From positions 1-64,000 of the forward strand of contig SZPH01000004.1 in NCBI GenBank assembly GCA_030263615.1: 64,000 nucleotides of DNA, in the 5' to 3' direction. Below are positions 24,787-35,574 of this stretch, one piece after another (positions within the stretch are counted from its first letter, which is position 1; every line of letters begins with the position of its first letter). The notes under the pieces are model-generated. The model worked only from the letters and a program-made list of their open reading frames with translations, had not been told where the DNA came from and made no database searches. The position numbers were made by a program, and so were the translations under genes. Source of the DNA: Villigracilis sp900696595. GTDB lineage: Bacteria; Chloroflexota; Anaerolineae; Anaerolineales; Villigracilaceae.

Positions 24787-25274
24787 AAGCCGATATTCAC
24801 CCCGCAACTTACGACGCCAAGGTGACCTGCGCCTCGTGCGGCGCCACCTGGACGACGACTTCGACCAAGAAGGAACTGCGTATTGACGTGTGTTCCAACT
24901 GTCACCCTTTCTTCACCGGCGAGTCGGCGCGGCTGCTCGACGTGGAAGGTCAGGTGGATCGCTTCTATAAGAAGTTGACCGCCCGCCAGACCTATGTGGA
25001 AGACCAGAAGGCGCGCGAAGAATCCATGAACGTCAACAACCGTTCGGTGGACGATCTCGCCCTTACCCCCCGCGCCACCGACAGCCTCAAGCGCGCCGGG
25101 CTTCTCACCATCGGCAAGGTGGTGGAAAAGCTGGCGGAGGGCGACGCGGCGATCCTGGCGATCAACGGCTTTGGACAATCCGCTTTGACGGCAACCAAGA
25201 GGAAATTGCGCGCGTTGGACGTTGAACTCCCCGAGACGCCCAGGGTCGAAAAGGAAGAAAAGGCGGCTGGGTAG
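24783..25274 (+). CDS. rpmE: 50S ribosomal protein L31 fused to an RNAP alpha-CTD-like domain
   Basis: This 163-residue protein is twice the usual L31 length. Residues 1-75 are zinc-type L31, with CxxC at 16/19 and 37/40 and HPFFTGESARLLDVEGQVDRF. After a charged linker, residues 88-150 align with the alpha C-terminal domain of RNA polymerase: SVDDLALTPRATDSLKRAGL, TIGKVVEKL, INGFGQSALTATKRKLRAL, corresponding to the E. coli region PVDDLELTVRSANCLK...NLGKKSL. Arg97 sits where alpha Arg265 contacts DNA; the Asn and Lys contacts are not kept. It overlaps rpmA by four bases. The added domain could contact nucleic acid or couple ribosome and polymerase, but that is speculation. Confidence 0.92.
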   Translation: MKADIHPATYDAKVTCASCGATWTTTSTKKELRIDVCSNCHPFFTGESARLLDVEGQVDRFYKKLTARQTYVEDQKAREESMNVNNRSVDDLALTPRATDSLKRAGLLTIGKVVEKLAEGDAAILAINGFGQSALTATKRKLRALDVELPETPRVEKEEKAAG

Positions 25275-25302
25275 TCTTTCAGCCGGGTATCAGGTAAATT
25301 AA

Positions 25303-25335
25303 ACAGGCAGATGCTGGCGCGTCTGCCTGTTTTTG
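25303..25335 (+). terminator. Terminator of the rplU-rpmA-rpmE operon
   Basis: AACAGGCAGA/TCTGCCTGTT with a ten-base loop, followed by five T. Confidence 0.8.
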
Positions 25336-25420
25336 GTAAAGAGATAAAACACAAGCGCGAGCATATCCATGTACGGTGGAGAAATGTTCAATCCTTGACT
25401 GCTAAATTTACGGAGAATCC

Positions 25421-25990
25421 ATGATGCACACTCACGGTCTGATCGAAGTCGTTTGCGGTTCGATGTTCAGCGGAAAAACGGACGAGTTGATCCGCCGCCT
25501 CGTGCGGGCGACGATTGCGAAACAAAAGGTGCAGGTTTTCAAACCCGCCATAGACGCGCGCTACTCGGTCGAGAAAGTCGCTTCGCACACCGGCTCCACC
25601 TTCGACGCGATTCCCGTGCAAAAGGCGGCGGAGATTCGATCCAAGATCGAAAACGACACCACCGTAGTGGGTTTGGATGAGGCGCAGTTCTTCGACCCCG
25701 AGATTGTGGACGTGGCGCACGAACTCGCCGAGCGCGGCGTCCGCGTTATCGTTGCGGGGTTGGACATGGATTTCCGCGGCGAACCGTTTGGGATCATGCC
25801 AATCTTGATGTCGAAAGCCGAACAGGTTTTGAAGCTTCACGCCATTTGCATGGTCTGCGGGAACGAAGCTTCGCGCACGCAGAGATTGGTCAACGGCAAG
25901 CCTGCCCGGTACGACGAGCCGGTCGTCATCGTCGGCGCGTCCGAACTGTACGAGGCGCGTTGCCGGGTTCATCACGAAGTTCCGAAGTAG
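25421..25990 (+). CDS. tdk: Thymidine kinase (type II)
   Basis: This 189-residue enzyme phosphorylates thymidine for salvage. Walker A GSMFSGKT is at 13-20, the Walker B/lid region reads VVGLDEAQFFD, and the zinc-binding site is CMVCGNEAS...CRVHHEV. The substrate loop RLVNGKPARYDEPVVIVGAS is also present. GGAG lies nine bases upstream. The octanucleotide array starts at the base after its stop codon. Confidence 0.95.
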   Translation: MMHTHGLIEVVCGSMFSGKTDELIRRLVRATIAKQKVQVFKPAIDARYSVEKVASHTGSTFDAIPVQKAAEIRSKIENDTTVVGLDEAQFFDPEIVDVAHELAERGVRVIVAGLDMDFRGEPFGIMPILMSKAEQVLKLHAICMVCGNEASRTQRLVNGKPARYDEPVVIVGASELYEARCRVHHEVPK

Positions 25991-26142
25991 TCGGTTGGTC
26001 GAGTGGTCGAGTGGTCGGTTGGTCGAGTGGTCGAGTGGTCGGTTGGTCGAGTGGTCGGTTGGTCGAGTGGTCGAGTGGTCGGTTGGTCGAGTGGTCGAGT
26101 GGTCGGTTGGTCGAGTGGTCGGTTGGTCGAGTGGTCGAGTGG
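25991..26142. repeat. 19-unit two-letter octanucleotide array
   Basis: Nineteen octamers without interruption use only two words, A = TCGGTTGG and B = TCGAGTGG, in the order ABBABBAB ABBABBAB ABB. There is thus a 64-bp higher-order repeat, twice complete. It starts right after the tdk stop codon and ends with TCAGGTTG. It is translatable in several frames but has no start site. Confidence 0.9.
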
Positions 26143-26235
26143 TCAGGTTGTAATGTTCCAGCGAACATGAATTTGATGTAAACTAACGGCAACGGATGTA
26201 AAATTCCCAAATCGCCAGACCAAAGGACAAAATCC

Positions 26236-26793
26236 ATGCAAGATTACAAGGACATTCTCGCCGAAATCCTGATCGACGCCGAGATGCTGAACAAACGGGT
26301 CGCCGAACTTGGCGAACAGATCAGCGCGGATTATCAGGGCGAAGACCTGATTCTGATCTGCATCCTGCGCGGGGCGGTGCCATTCATGGTGGATTTGAGC
26401 CGTCATATTACTGTGCCGCACATGATGGACTTCATGGCAGCGTCTTCGTATGGAGTCGGAAAACGCGAATCCTCCGGCTTTGCCCGTGTTACGCTCGACC
26501 TGCAAACCGATATCCGCGACCGGAACGTTCTGCTTGTCGAAGACATTGTGGATAGCGGACACACCATCTCCGCCGTTTTGCAAATGCTCGGCACGCGCAG
26601 TCCGCGTTCGCTCAAAGTATGCGCCCTGCTCGACAAGCCCGAACGCCGCGAGGCGCGCGTCCCCATTGATTATCTCGGCTTCACCATTCCGAATAAATTC
26701 GTCTTCGGCTACGGCCTCGACCTCGACGAATACCACCGCAACCTGCCCTTCGTCGGCGTTGTGGATTTGGATAAATATAAACCCGCAGAGTGA
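26236..26793 (+). CDS. hpt: Hypoxanthine (guanine) phosphoribosyltransferase
   Basis: This 185-residue purine-salvage enzyme joins hypoxanthine or guanine to PRPP. The PRPP-binding motif is VLLVEDIVDSGHTIS, and the family loops ILRGAVPFMVDLSRHI and FVFGYGLDLDEYHRNLPFVG are clear. AAAGGA precedes the ATG. With tdk it forms a nucleotide-salvage pair, split by the octamer array. Confidence 0.94.
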   Translation: MQDYKDILAEILIDAEMLNKRVAELGEQISADYQGEDLILICILRGAVPFMVDLSRHITVPHMMDFMAASSYGVGKRESSGFARVTLDLQTDIRDRNVLLVEDIVDSGHTISAVLQMLGTRSPRSLKVCALLDKPERREARVPIDYLGFTIPNKFVFGYGLDLDEYHRNLPFVGVVDLDKYKPAE

Positions 26794-26813
26794 AATCATA
26801 AATCGGGGATGTC

Positions 26814-28478
26814 GTGAACGAAGAAACTGCCAGCCCGAAGAATCAAGCGTATGCGGGGCGCTGGGTCGCCATGGTTCGCGGGCGCGTTGTGGCGCAAGGC
26901 GGCACGCCCGCGCAGGCGTTGCGCGCTTCTCAATCCAGTCGTTATAAAGAAAAACCCGAAATTCGTTTCATGCCCGCATCATTTGCCCTTCCCTCCATTC
27001 TCGAAAAAGTGATGACGGTTCTTCCGCCCGATGAGGAGATTTACCTCGTCGGCGGAGCCGTGCGGGATTTGTTGACCTCGCGCCCCTCCCCCGACTTTGA
27101 CTTTGCCGCGCCTTCGAACGGCATTTCCCTCGCCCGAAGCGTCGCCAACGCTCTCCGCGCCGATTTCATGCCGCTCGACGACAAACGCGACACCGGACGA
27201 GTCGTCATCAGAAACGCAGACGACTCATTCACCTATCTTGATTTTGCCGCCTATCGCGGCGCGAGTCTTGAAGAAGACCTGCGCGACCGCGATTTTACGA
27301 TCAACGCCCTGGCGCTCAACCTGAAAGACATGACCGTCATTGACCCGATGAACGGCGCGGGCGACATTCGCGCCAAAATCATCCGCGCATGTTCTCCTGA
27401 TTCGATGTCTCACGATCCCGTGCGGGTCTTGCGCGGCGTGCGGCAGGCGGCGGCGTTCGGTTTTACGATAGATAAATCCACGCGCGAATGGATGAAATCC
27501 GCCGCGCATAAAATTGAAAACGTATCAATCGAGCGTATCCGCGACGAGATTTTCAAAATCCTCGGCGGACCGAAAGCCGGCGCCTCCATCCGCGCATTGG
27601 ATATGTTGGGGGCGCTGACTCACGTCATGCCGGAACTGTCGAAGATGAAGGGCGTGGCGCAATCCCCGCCTCATATCCATGACGTATGGACGCATACCCT
27701 TGCCGTGTTGGATCAGCTTGATGGCTTGCTCTCGATCTTGGGTCCCGGCTTCGACGCCGAGACGACCAGCGACCTGTTCATGGGGCTGGTCAGTTTGAAG
27801 ATCGGGCGCTACCGCGAAAAAATCGCGGAACGCCTTGCGAAACCGCTCAACCCGACGCGCCCGCATCGCTCCCTGCTGTTCCTTGCCGCGTTATATCACG
27901 ACGTTTGCAAACCGGATACGAGAAGCATTGACGAGACCGGGCGCGTTCGCTTTTTCGACCACGACGTCAAGGGCGCGGAAGTCGTCGCTGAACGCGGGCG
28001 GTTTTTCCATTTGAGCGGCGATGAGATTGCGCGGTTGAAAGTTATCGTCCGCAATCACATGCGCTTCCATTTCTTTGCCGACCGGCTGGAGAACGAAAAC
28101 CAGTCGCCGTCGCGCAAAGCCATCTACCGTTTCTTCCGCGACAGCGGCGGCGCGGGCGTTGATCTGGTCCTGCTCGCCCTTGCAGACGCGCGCGGGACTC
28201 GCGGCAGCGATCTCACGCAGGAAACCTGGGCGGCAAACCTCGATATTGCCCGCATCTTGCTCGAAAACTATTGGGAACGCCCTGCTGAGGTCGTCAACCC
28301 GCCGCGCCTGCTGGATGGCGACGACTTGATGAAGGAATTGAGCCTCCAGCCGGGGAAGGTCGTGGGACGGTTACTGGAGGCGATCCGGGAGAATCAAGCC
28401 TCGGGAAAGATCAACGACAGGGAACAGGCGCTGGAATTTGCCCGCTGGGAATTATCCCGCATGGATGGCGAACCATGA
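26814..28478 (+). CDS. CCA-adding-type tRNA nucleotidyltransferase with HD domain and N-terminal DUF5678-like segment
   Basis: This 554-residue protein, started by GTG with CGGGGA upstream, has three parts. Residues 8-50 (YAGRWVAMVRGRVVAQGGTP) resemble DUF5678. Residues about 58-310 are a class II nucleotidyltransferase with LVGGAVRDLL, DFDFAAP, RDFTINALAL and DPVRVLRGVRQAAAFGF. Residues about 335-520 form an HD phosphohydrolase domain (LAALYHDVCKPDT). Bacterial CCA enzymes and poly(A) polymerases share the middle core and cannot be separated here; the HD domain favours a CCA enzyme with 2'-phosphatase-like activity. The N-terminal segment is unusual. Confidence 0.85.
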   Translation: MNEETASPKNQAYAGRWVAMVRGRVVAQGGTPAQALRASQSSRYKEKPEIRFMPASFALPSILEKVMTVLPPDEEIYLVGGAVRDLLTSRPSPDFDFAAPSNGISLARSVANALRADFMPLDDKRDTGRVVIRNADDSFTYLDFAAYRGASLEEDLRDRDFTINALALNLKDMTVIDPMNGAGDIRAKIIRACSPDSMSHDPVRVLRGVRQAAAFGFTIDKSTREWMKSAAHKIENVSIERIRDEIFKILGGPKAGASIRALDMLGALTHVMPELSKMKGVAQSPPHIHDVWTHTLAVLDQLDGLLSILGPGFDAETTSDLFMGLVSLKIGRYREKIAERLAKPLNPTRPHRSLLFLAALYHDVCKPDTRSIDETGRVRFFDHDVKGAEVVAERGRFFHLSGDEIARLKVIVRNHMRFHFFADRLENENQSPSRKAIYRFFRDSGGAGVDLVLLALADARGTRGSDLTQETWAANLDIARILLENYWERPAEVVNPPRLLDGDDLMKELSLQPGKVVGRLLEAIRENQASGKINDREQALEFARWELSRMDGEP

Positions 28479-28577
28479 ATCTTGTATTCTTCGGCTTGGA
28501 AACTCAACTTTTTTCGATGAGGCGGGCGGGCGCGATCGTAGCGCCGGGGTCGCCGTGAATTGGAAACAGGAGGACTC

Positions 28578-29342
28578 GTGAACAAGGCGGTTATTAACGG
28601 CGTCGAACTTGCCTGGGAGCGGCGCGGCAACGGACCTCCGCTTGTCCTGCTCCACGGCTTCCCCCTCGATCATTCGATTTGGAACGACGCGCTTCCCATG
28701 CTGGAAAACGACTTCGACCTCATCCTCCCCGATTTGCGCGGGTTTGGAGAGTCTTCCATGCTTGAGTCTCCTTATTCGATGAAAGATTTGGCGGGCGATA
28801 TAGCGTCCCTGCTCGATTCTTTCGGCGTCGAAAAGGCGCATCTCGCCGGACATTCGATGGGAGGATACGTCGGGCTGGCTTTCGCAAAGGCATTTCCTCA
28901 AAGAGTGAACGGTCTGGCTCTCGTCGCTTCGCAAGCCGCGGGAGACAGCCCCGAGCGAAAAGAGGGACGATACAAAACGGCGGCGGAGGTCGCCGATTGC
29001 GGCGTTCGTGTTGTGGCGGAGGCGATGACCGATAAATTTTCGGCGGATGCGCGGGTGAGGGATGCGCTTCGTCCCCTGATGGAGAGACAAAGCGTCGCCG
29101 CCGTGATGAGCGCGTTGCATGTCATGGCGTTGCGCGAGGACTTGACGGATTTTATCGCCTCGTTCGACCGCCGGTTGGTTTTGATTCATGGCGATGCCGA
29201 CGCGTTGATCCCGGTTGACCGGGCGCGCGAGATCAAGTCCCTCCAGCCGTCGGCTCATTTTTTCGAGCTTCCCGGCATTGGTCACGCTCCGATGATGGAG
29301 GCGCCGGGGCAAACGGCTTTGGGGTTGAAGGCGCTCAAGTAA
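28578..29342 (+). CDS. Alpha/beta hydrolase
   Basis: This 254-residue hydrolase has the nucleophile elbow LAGHSMGGYVG (Ser93), the oxyanion segment LLHGFPLDHSIWND, Asp in LIHGDADALIPV and His in LPGIGHAPMMEAP. A GTG at 28578 with AGGAGG six bases upstream is the start; the upstream ATG at 28560 lacks a ribosome site. The substrate is unknown. The next 120 bases hold no gene. Confidence 0.9.
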   Translation: MNKAVINGVELAWERRGNGPPLVLLHGFPLDHSIWNDALPMLENDFDLILPDLRGFGESSMLESPYSMKDLAGDIASLLDSFGVEKAHLAGHSMGGYVGLAFAKAFPQRVNGLALVASQAAGDSPERKEGRYKTAAEVADCGVRVVAEAMTDKFSADARVRDALRPLMERQSVAAVMSALHVMALREDLTDFIASFDRRLVLIHGDADALIPVDRAREIKSLQPSAHFFELPGIGHAPMMEAPGQTALGLKALK

Positions 29343-29464
29343 CTGGCCTTATGCAGTGCGTCGCGCTACACGGGTGAACTTATTCAAAAAAGCAGACGAA
29401 TCTACCCTTTGAAAGAGTCCTGTTTATAAAGGTGCGACGCGCCCGCTGCGTAACATCAGTTAAC

Positions 29465-29489
29465 GAAAAAACGCCCCAGGGAAGGGGCG
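29465..29489 (-). terminator. Terminator of the receiver-protein gene
   Basis: The minus strand reads CGCCCC, a six-base loop, then GGGGCG, followed by TTTTTT. It lies 20 bases after the gene at 29510. Confidence 0.75.
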
Positions 29490-29509
29490 GCTTGGGACGG
29501 GGATCCACT

Positions 29510-29956
29510 TCACAGTCGGGAGGGAAGCGGTTGATTGGCTTGTGGGATTTGGCTATTTTTTTTTATTTGGGCGGCGTCCAACGAGCCGGTGTTGCGGCGG
29601 ATCAACTTCCTGATGTTTGCCACCAGCACGCCGCTCGGCACGGGCTTGACGAGGAAGTCGTCGGCGCCGGCGTCCAATACGCTCGCCACCATGCGCGGAT
29701 CGCTGAGCGCGGAGAGGACCAGGATCGGCACATTGCTCGTCTGTCGGATCGCCTTGCAGACCTGCCAGCCGTCCACGTCCGGCATCATCAGGTCGAGCAG
29801 GACGACGTTCGGATTGAACTCGCGGGCAAGGCGAATGCCCTCCGCGCCGATGTTGGTGGCGATCACTTCGAAGCCGAAGGTCTTCAGCAACATGCTCATG
29901 AGTTCGGTGATGGCGATGTCGTCGTCTATCACAAGGATTTTTTGGTTGGTCGTCAT
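29510..29956 (-). CDS. Single-domain response regulator (CheY-like receiver)
   Basis: This 148-residue protein is one receiver domain with acidic pocket DDD (11-13), phosphoacceptor Asp55 in VVLLDLMMPD, Ser82 and Lys104 (FLVKPV). The last 25 residues (AAQIKKNSQIPQANQPLPSRL) are a Gln/Pro-rich tail with no output domain. No histidine kinase is nearby, so its partner is encoded elsewhere. It has its own terminator. Confidence 0.92.
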   Translation of the reverse strand: MTTNQKILVIDDDIAITELMSMLLKTFGFEVIATNIGAEGIRLAREFNPNVVLLDLMMPDVDGWQVCKAIRQTSNVPILVLSALSDPRMVASVLDAGADDFLVKPVPSGVLVANIRKLIRRNTGSLDAAQIKKNSQIPQANQPLPSRL

Positions 29957-30200
29957 ATTGAATGATGATCCCTGATTTCTTTACCTATAGCTGGTCTGAC
30001 TGGCTTATTATCTCCCATTTACATCTTATTTCACTTTGCAATATGTTTACAGGTCAGCGGGGATTGGATATGATTAGTCTTATTCATGGATTGATATCGT
30101 ATGCATGGGTGATTTTCGTCAGATGCAAATTGGACTCTTTTTGGTACAATATTTCACAATTGTAGCGCGACCATAACTTTTCCGAGTTTAGGAGGCTGTC

Positions 30201-32990
<2,790 letters not shown>

Positions 32991-32997
32991 CGGATAG

Positions 32998-33027
32998 ATC
33001 CCCGCCCGGGAAGGGCGGGGATTTTTT
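32998..33027 (+). terminator. Terminator of ppdK
   Basis: ATCCCCGCCC/GGGCGGGGAT with loop GGGAA, then six T. Confidence 0.88.
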
Positions 33028-33215
33028 GGCAAGAGTTTCTTAAACCTGTTGTTGGACACGGATTACGCGGATTCACGGATTCTCAGAAGCGTTTGAAAAT
33101 CCTTCAAAGAGAAATCTTCGTCCGCGGCGGAGAATATGCGGCAGCGACTCTCTGGTTACCAATGGTCTATTGTATTTTGCTCGAAATTTGGGGAGAATCA
33201 TAAAAAGGAGCAGAG

Positions 33216-34256
33216 ATGAATAAAAAACCGATCTACCTATTTCTCATGTTCTTGGTCGCGGCTTGCAATCTGCCAGAGTCCTCCGAAACGATCCCTGTTG
33301 CCACGCCGCCTCCGCCCACGGAAATCCCTTCTCAGTCGCCGCCCGAACCGACCTCCATCCAGCATCAGGATTTCCCCGTCTCGACCTTGAACGTCTCGTC
33401 GTATCCCGATGTCACGTCGGCGGATACCGCCCCGGAAAAACGCGCCCCCTACGGCGATTCCTACGAAATCAACCGCCTCGAACGCCCGTTCACGCAGGAA
33501 ATGATCTACATGCCTGATGTGGATATCGCTTCCTTCGGCATCAGCGAAGACGATACCTGGTATTACATCTCCATTGAAATGGTCGGGAAAAACCCCAATA
33601 ATGCGCCGGGAATCCGTTTTGCAGTCGAATTGGATACGAACCGGGATAGTTTCAGTGATTTCCTGATCGTCGCCGATCCGCCGTTTTCCGAGGAATGGTC
33701 GGCGGAGAATATTTCCATTTTCACCGACACAGACCGAGACACAGCCGGAATTTCCGCCTCGCGATCCGATGCGGTTTTTTCGGGCAACGGATTCGACTCA
33801 TTGATTCACAACTTCGCGCAGGGGGTGGGGAGCGACCCTGACGTCGCCTGGGCGCGCATCAACGCCAGCGAATTTGCCACCGTGCAGTTTGCATTCAAAA
33901 AATCCTTCTCCGGCGCGATGTTCTTCTACGGCGTCCTGGCCGACGCCGGGTTGAAGGACGTCGCGCGACTCGACTATGTGGATTATTTCACCGAAGCGGA
34001 CGCGGGCTCGCCTGTTCGTTCCAATCCCAACTATCCGCTGAAGGCGCTTTATTCGGTTGATAATACCTGCTATCAGGCGGTTGGATTCGAGCCGACACTG
34101 ATGGAACCGAAAGTTTGCCCCGTCATCGTTCAACCAGTGATCGTCGGTCCGCAGGACCCTGGCAACCCCGGCCCGTCGCCCGAACCGACCTGCCCCAATC
34201 AATGTCCGTTCCCGGGGCAGGACCCATGGCCGAGCTGCCTTTGTTGGCCCGGATAA
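33216..34256 (+). CDS. Secreted lipoprotein of unknown function
   Basis: This 346-residue protein starts with a lipoprotein signal (MNKKPIYLFLMFLVAAC, lipobox VAAC) and a Pro/Thr/Ser linker. The body has VELDTNRDSFSDFLIVADPP and FTDTDRDTAGIS, which look like Ca-binding Asp loops of beta-rich surface proteins. The C-terminus is Cys/Pro-rich (EPTCPNQCPFPGQDPWPSC). AAGGAG precedes the ATG. No family was recognised. Its terminator lies inside the convergent hemW gene. Confidence 0.8.
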   Translation: MNKKPIYLFLMFLVAACNLPESSETIPVATPPPPTEIPSQSPPEPTSIQHQDFPVSTLNVSSYPDVTSADTAPEKRAPYGDSYEINRLERPFTQEMIYMPDVDIASFGISEDDTWYYISIEMVGKNPNNAPGIRFAVELDTNRDSFSDFLIVADPPFSEEWSAENISIFTDTDRDTAGISASRSDAVFSGNGFDSLIHNFAQGVGSDPDVAWARINASEFATVQFAFKKSFSGAMFFYGVLADAGLKDVARLDYVDYFTEADAGSPVRSNPNYPLKALYSVDNTCYQAVGFEPTLMEPKVCPVIVQPVIVGPQDPGNPGPSPEPTCPNQCPFPGQDPWPSCLCWPG

Positions 34257-34266
34257 TGCAGCGCGG

Positions 34267-35526
34267 TTAGACGAACTTTTCGAACGCCCGATTCCCCAAT
34301 AACCTTCCGCGGCGGGTAAGGCGATAGACTTCCGAATTCTTGCAGAATTCGGAAGTCTTTTTTTCCAGCAGTCCTGCGCCGATGAGTTCCCCGATCTCTT
34401 TTGGGAAGACGTCCAAAAGCCCGCTTCCGAATCTTAATCTGAAATCTGATTCAGCGACCCCGGCCTCTACCAGCCTGAGATTATTGATCATGAAATCGGA
34501 GATGTCGTCTTTCAGCGTTTGTTTGTGTTTGTTGACAGTGGCGGGCGTTAATGGGTAATTGGTGATTGGTAATTGGTGATTGGTTAATCGTTCGATGTAG
34601 GTTTTTATACGAAGTGCGTTTGAGTAGCGATATCCGCCCGCGTAGCCGTGCGCGCCTGCGCCGAGACCGAGGTAGGGAAGGGAGCGCCAGTATTGCAGGT
34701 TGTGCTTGCATATAAATGCAGAATGAGGAATGAGGAATGATGAATTCGATTCCGCATTCTGCATTCTAAATTCCGTATTGACTTTTGCCCAGTTGGAAAT
34801 CTCATACTGCGCGTAGCCAGATTGGAGAAAGTAGTCCATCGTCCACTCGTACATGTCGGCGGCGAGGTCGGGGTTGGGGATGGGGAGCAGTCCGCGCGAC
34901 GCCCATCTGCCGAAAGGCGTGCCATGTTCGAGGGTGAGGGCGTAGGCGGAGATGTGTTCGGGGCGCAGGTCGAGGATTCGCTTGACGGTGGTCTGCCAGG
35001 ATTGAAGCGTTTGTTCGGGCAAAGCGTAGATGAGGTCGAGGTTGAGGTTATCGAACCCGGCTTTCCGCGCGGTGGATACGGCTTCGATGACCGCGAAGAA
35101 ATCGTGCGCGCGTTCGAGCAGGCGCAGTTCTTCAGTGATGGAGGATTGAACGCCGAAACTGATTCGGTTGACTCCTGCGCGGCGATATTCGTCCAGTTTT
35201 TTGGGCGAGGTCGTGCCGGGGTTGGCTTCGATGGTGATCTCCGCGTCAGGGGATAAGGCAAAGGCGGAGGATAAGGCTGATATAACGGAATCAATTTGAG
35301 TTCCGGTGAGAAGCGAGGGGGTTCCTCCTCCGAAGAAGATGGTCTTGATGGTTGGGTAGTTGGATAGTTGGGTAGTTTGGTTGCCGATCCAGTGGATTTC
35401 TTTGATGAGGGCGTTGATGTAGGCGGGGATCAGCGACTCTTGCCCGGCGTAGGTGTTGAAGTCGCAGTAGGCGCAGCGGTGGGAGCAGAAGGGGATGTGG
35501 AGGTAGAGGGAGGTTGAAGGTTTCAA
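34267..35526 (-). CDS. hemW: HemW-like radical SAM protein with repeat-derived insertions
   Basis: This 419-residue radical SAM protein has the [4Fe-4S] motif HIPFCSHRCAYCDFNTY, GGGTPSLLT, and the HemW C-terminal fold (ISFGVQSS, YEISNWAK, LGLGAGAHGY). HemW is a heme chaperone; oxygen-independent CPO is a relative, but the short N-terminus fits HemW. It opens with TTG within a period-7 array, so the true start is uncertain. Three stretches of the protein, TTQLSNYPTIKTI, EFRMQNAESNSSFLIPHSAF and LTNHQLPITNYPL, are encoded by the dispersed arrays and lengthen loops without breaking the frame. Confidence 0.88.
   Translation of the reverse strand: MKPSTSLYLHIPFCSHRCAYCDFNTYAGQESLIPAYINALIKEIHWIGNQTTQLSNYPTIKTIFFGGGTPSLLTGTQIDSVISALSSAFALSPDAEITIEANPGTTSPKKLDEYRRAGVNRISFGVQSSITEELRLLERAHDFFAVIEAVSTARKAGFDNLNLDLIYALPEQTLQSWQTTVKRILDLRPEHISAYALTLEHGTPFGRWASRGLLPIPNPDLAADMYEWTMDYFLQSGYAQYEISNWAKVNTEFRMQNAESNSSFLIPHSAFICKHNLQYWRSLPYLGLGAGAHGYAGGYRYSNALRIKTYIERLTNHQLPITNYPLTPATVNKHKQTLKDDISDFMINNLRLVEAGVAESDFRLRFGSGLLDVFPKEIGELIGAGLLEKKTSEFCKNSEVYRLTRRGRLLGNRAFEKFV
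34326..34364 (+). terminator. Plus-strand terminator lying inside hemW
   Basis: AGACTTCCGAATTC/GAATTCGGAAGTCT with a five-base loop and seven T. In the plus direction it ends the transcript of the lipoprotein gene at 33216; on the minus strand the same bases encode HemW residues KKTSEFCKNSEVYRL. Confidence 0.75.
34553..34587. repeat. Period-7 array in hemW (TTGGTAA type)
   Basis: Heptamers GGGTAAT, TGGTGAT, TGGTAAT, TGGTGAT, TGGTTAA. Encodes HemW segment LTNHQLPITNYPL on the minus strand. Confidence 0.6.
34721..34776. repeat. Period-7 array in hemW (GAATGAG type, inverting)
   Basis: Eight heptamers: GAATGAG twice, GAATGAT, GAATTCG, ATTCCGC, ATTCTGC, ATTCTAA, ATTCCGT. The second half is the complement of the first, and GCAGAATG (34718) pairs with CATTCTGC (34755). 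Confidence 0.65.
35347..35386. repeat. Period-8 array in hemW
   Basis: Octamers GATGGTTG, GGTAGTTG, GATAGTTG, GGTAGTTT, GGTTGCCG. Encodes HemW residues TTQLSNYPTIK on the minus strand. Confidence 0.55.
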
Positions 35527-35574
35527 GTTGAAGGTTTCAAGTTGAAGGTTTCAGGTTGAAGGTTTCAGGTTGAA
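35512..35574. repeat. Period-7 array joining the MFS end and hemW start
   Basis: Nine heptamers alternate GGTTGAA (or AGTTGAA) with GGTTTCA. The array holds the last codons of the MFS gene (FNLKPST) and the first of hemW (KPSTS), which therefore share sequence. Confidence 0.75.

Noticed and set aside
25991..26142. Possible CRISPR array
   Set aside because: The units are 8 bases, contiguous, with no spacers, and no cas genes are in the window.
29962..30165. 67-codon open frame between the receiver gene and ppdK
   Set aside because: No ribosome site, no family, AT-rich region that carries the promoters of both neighbours.
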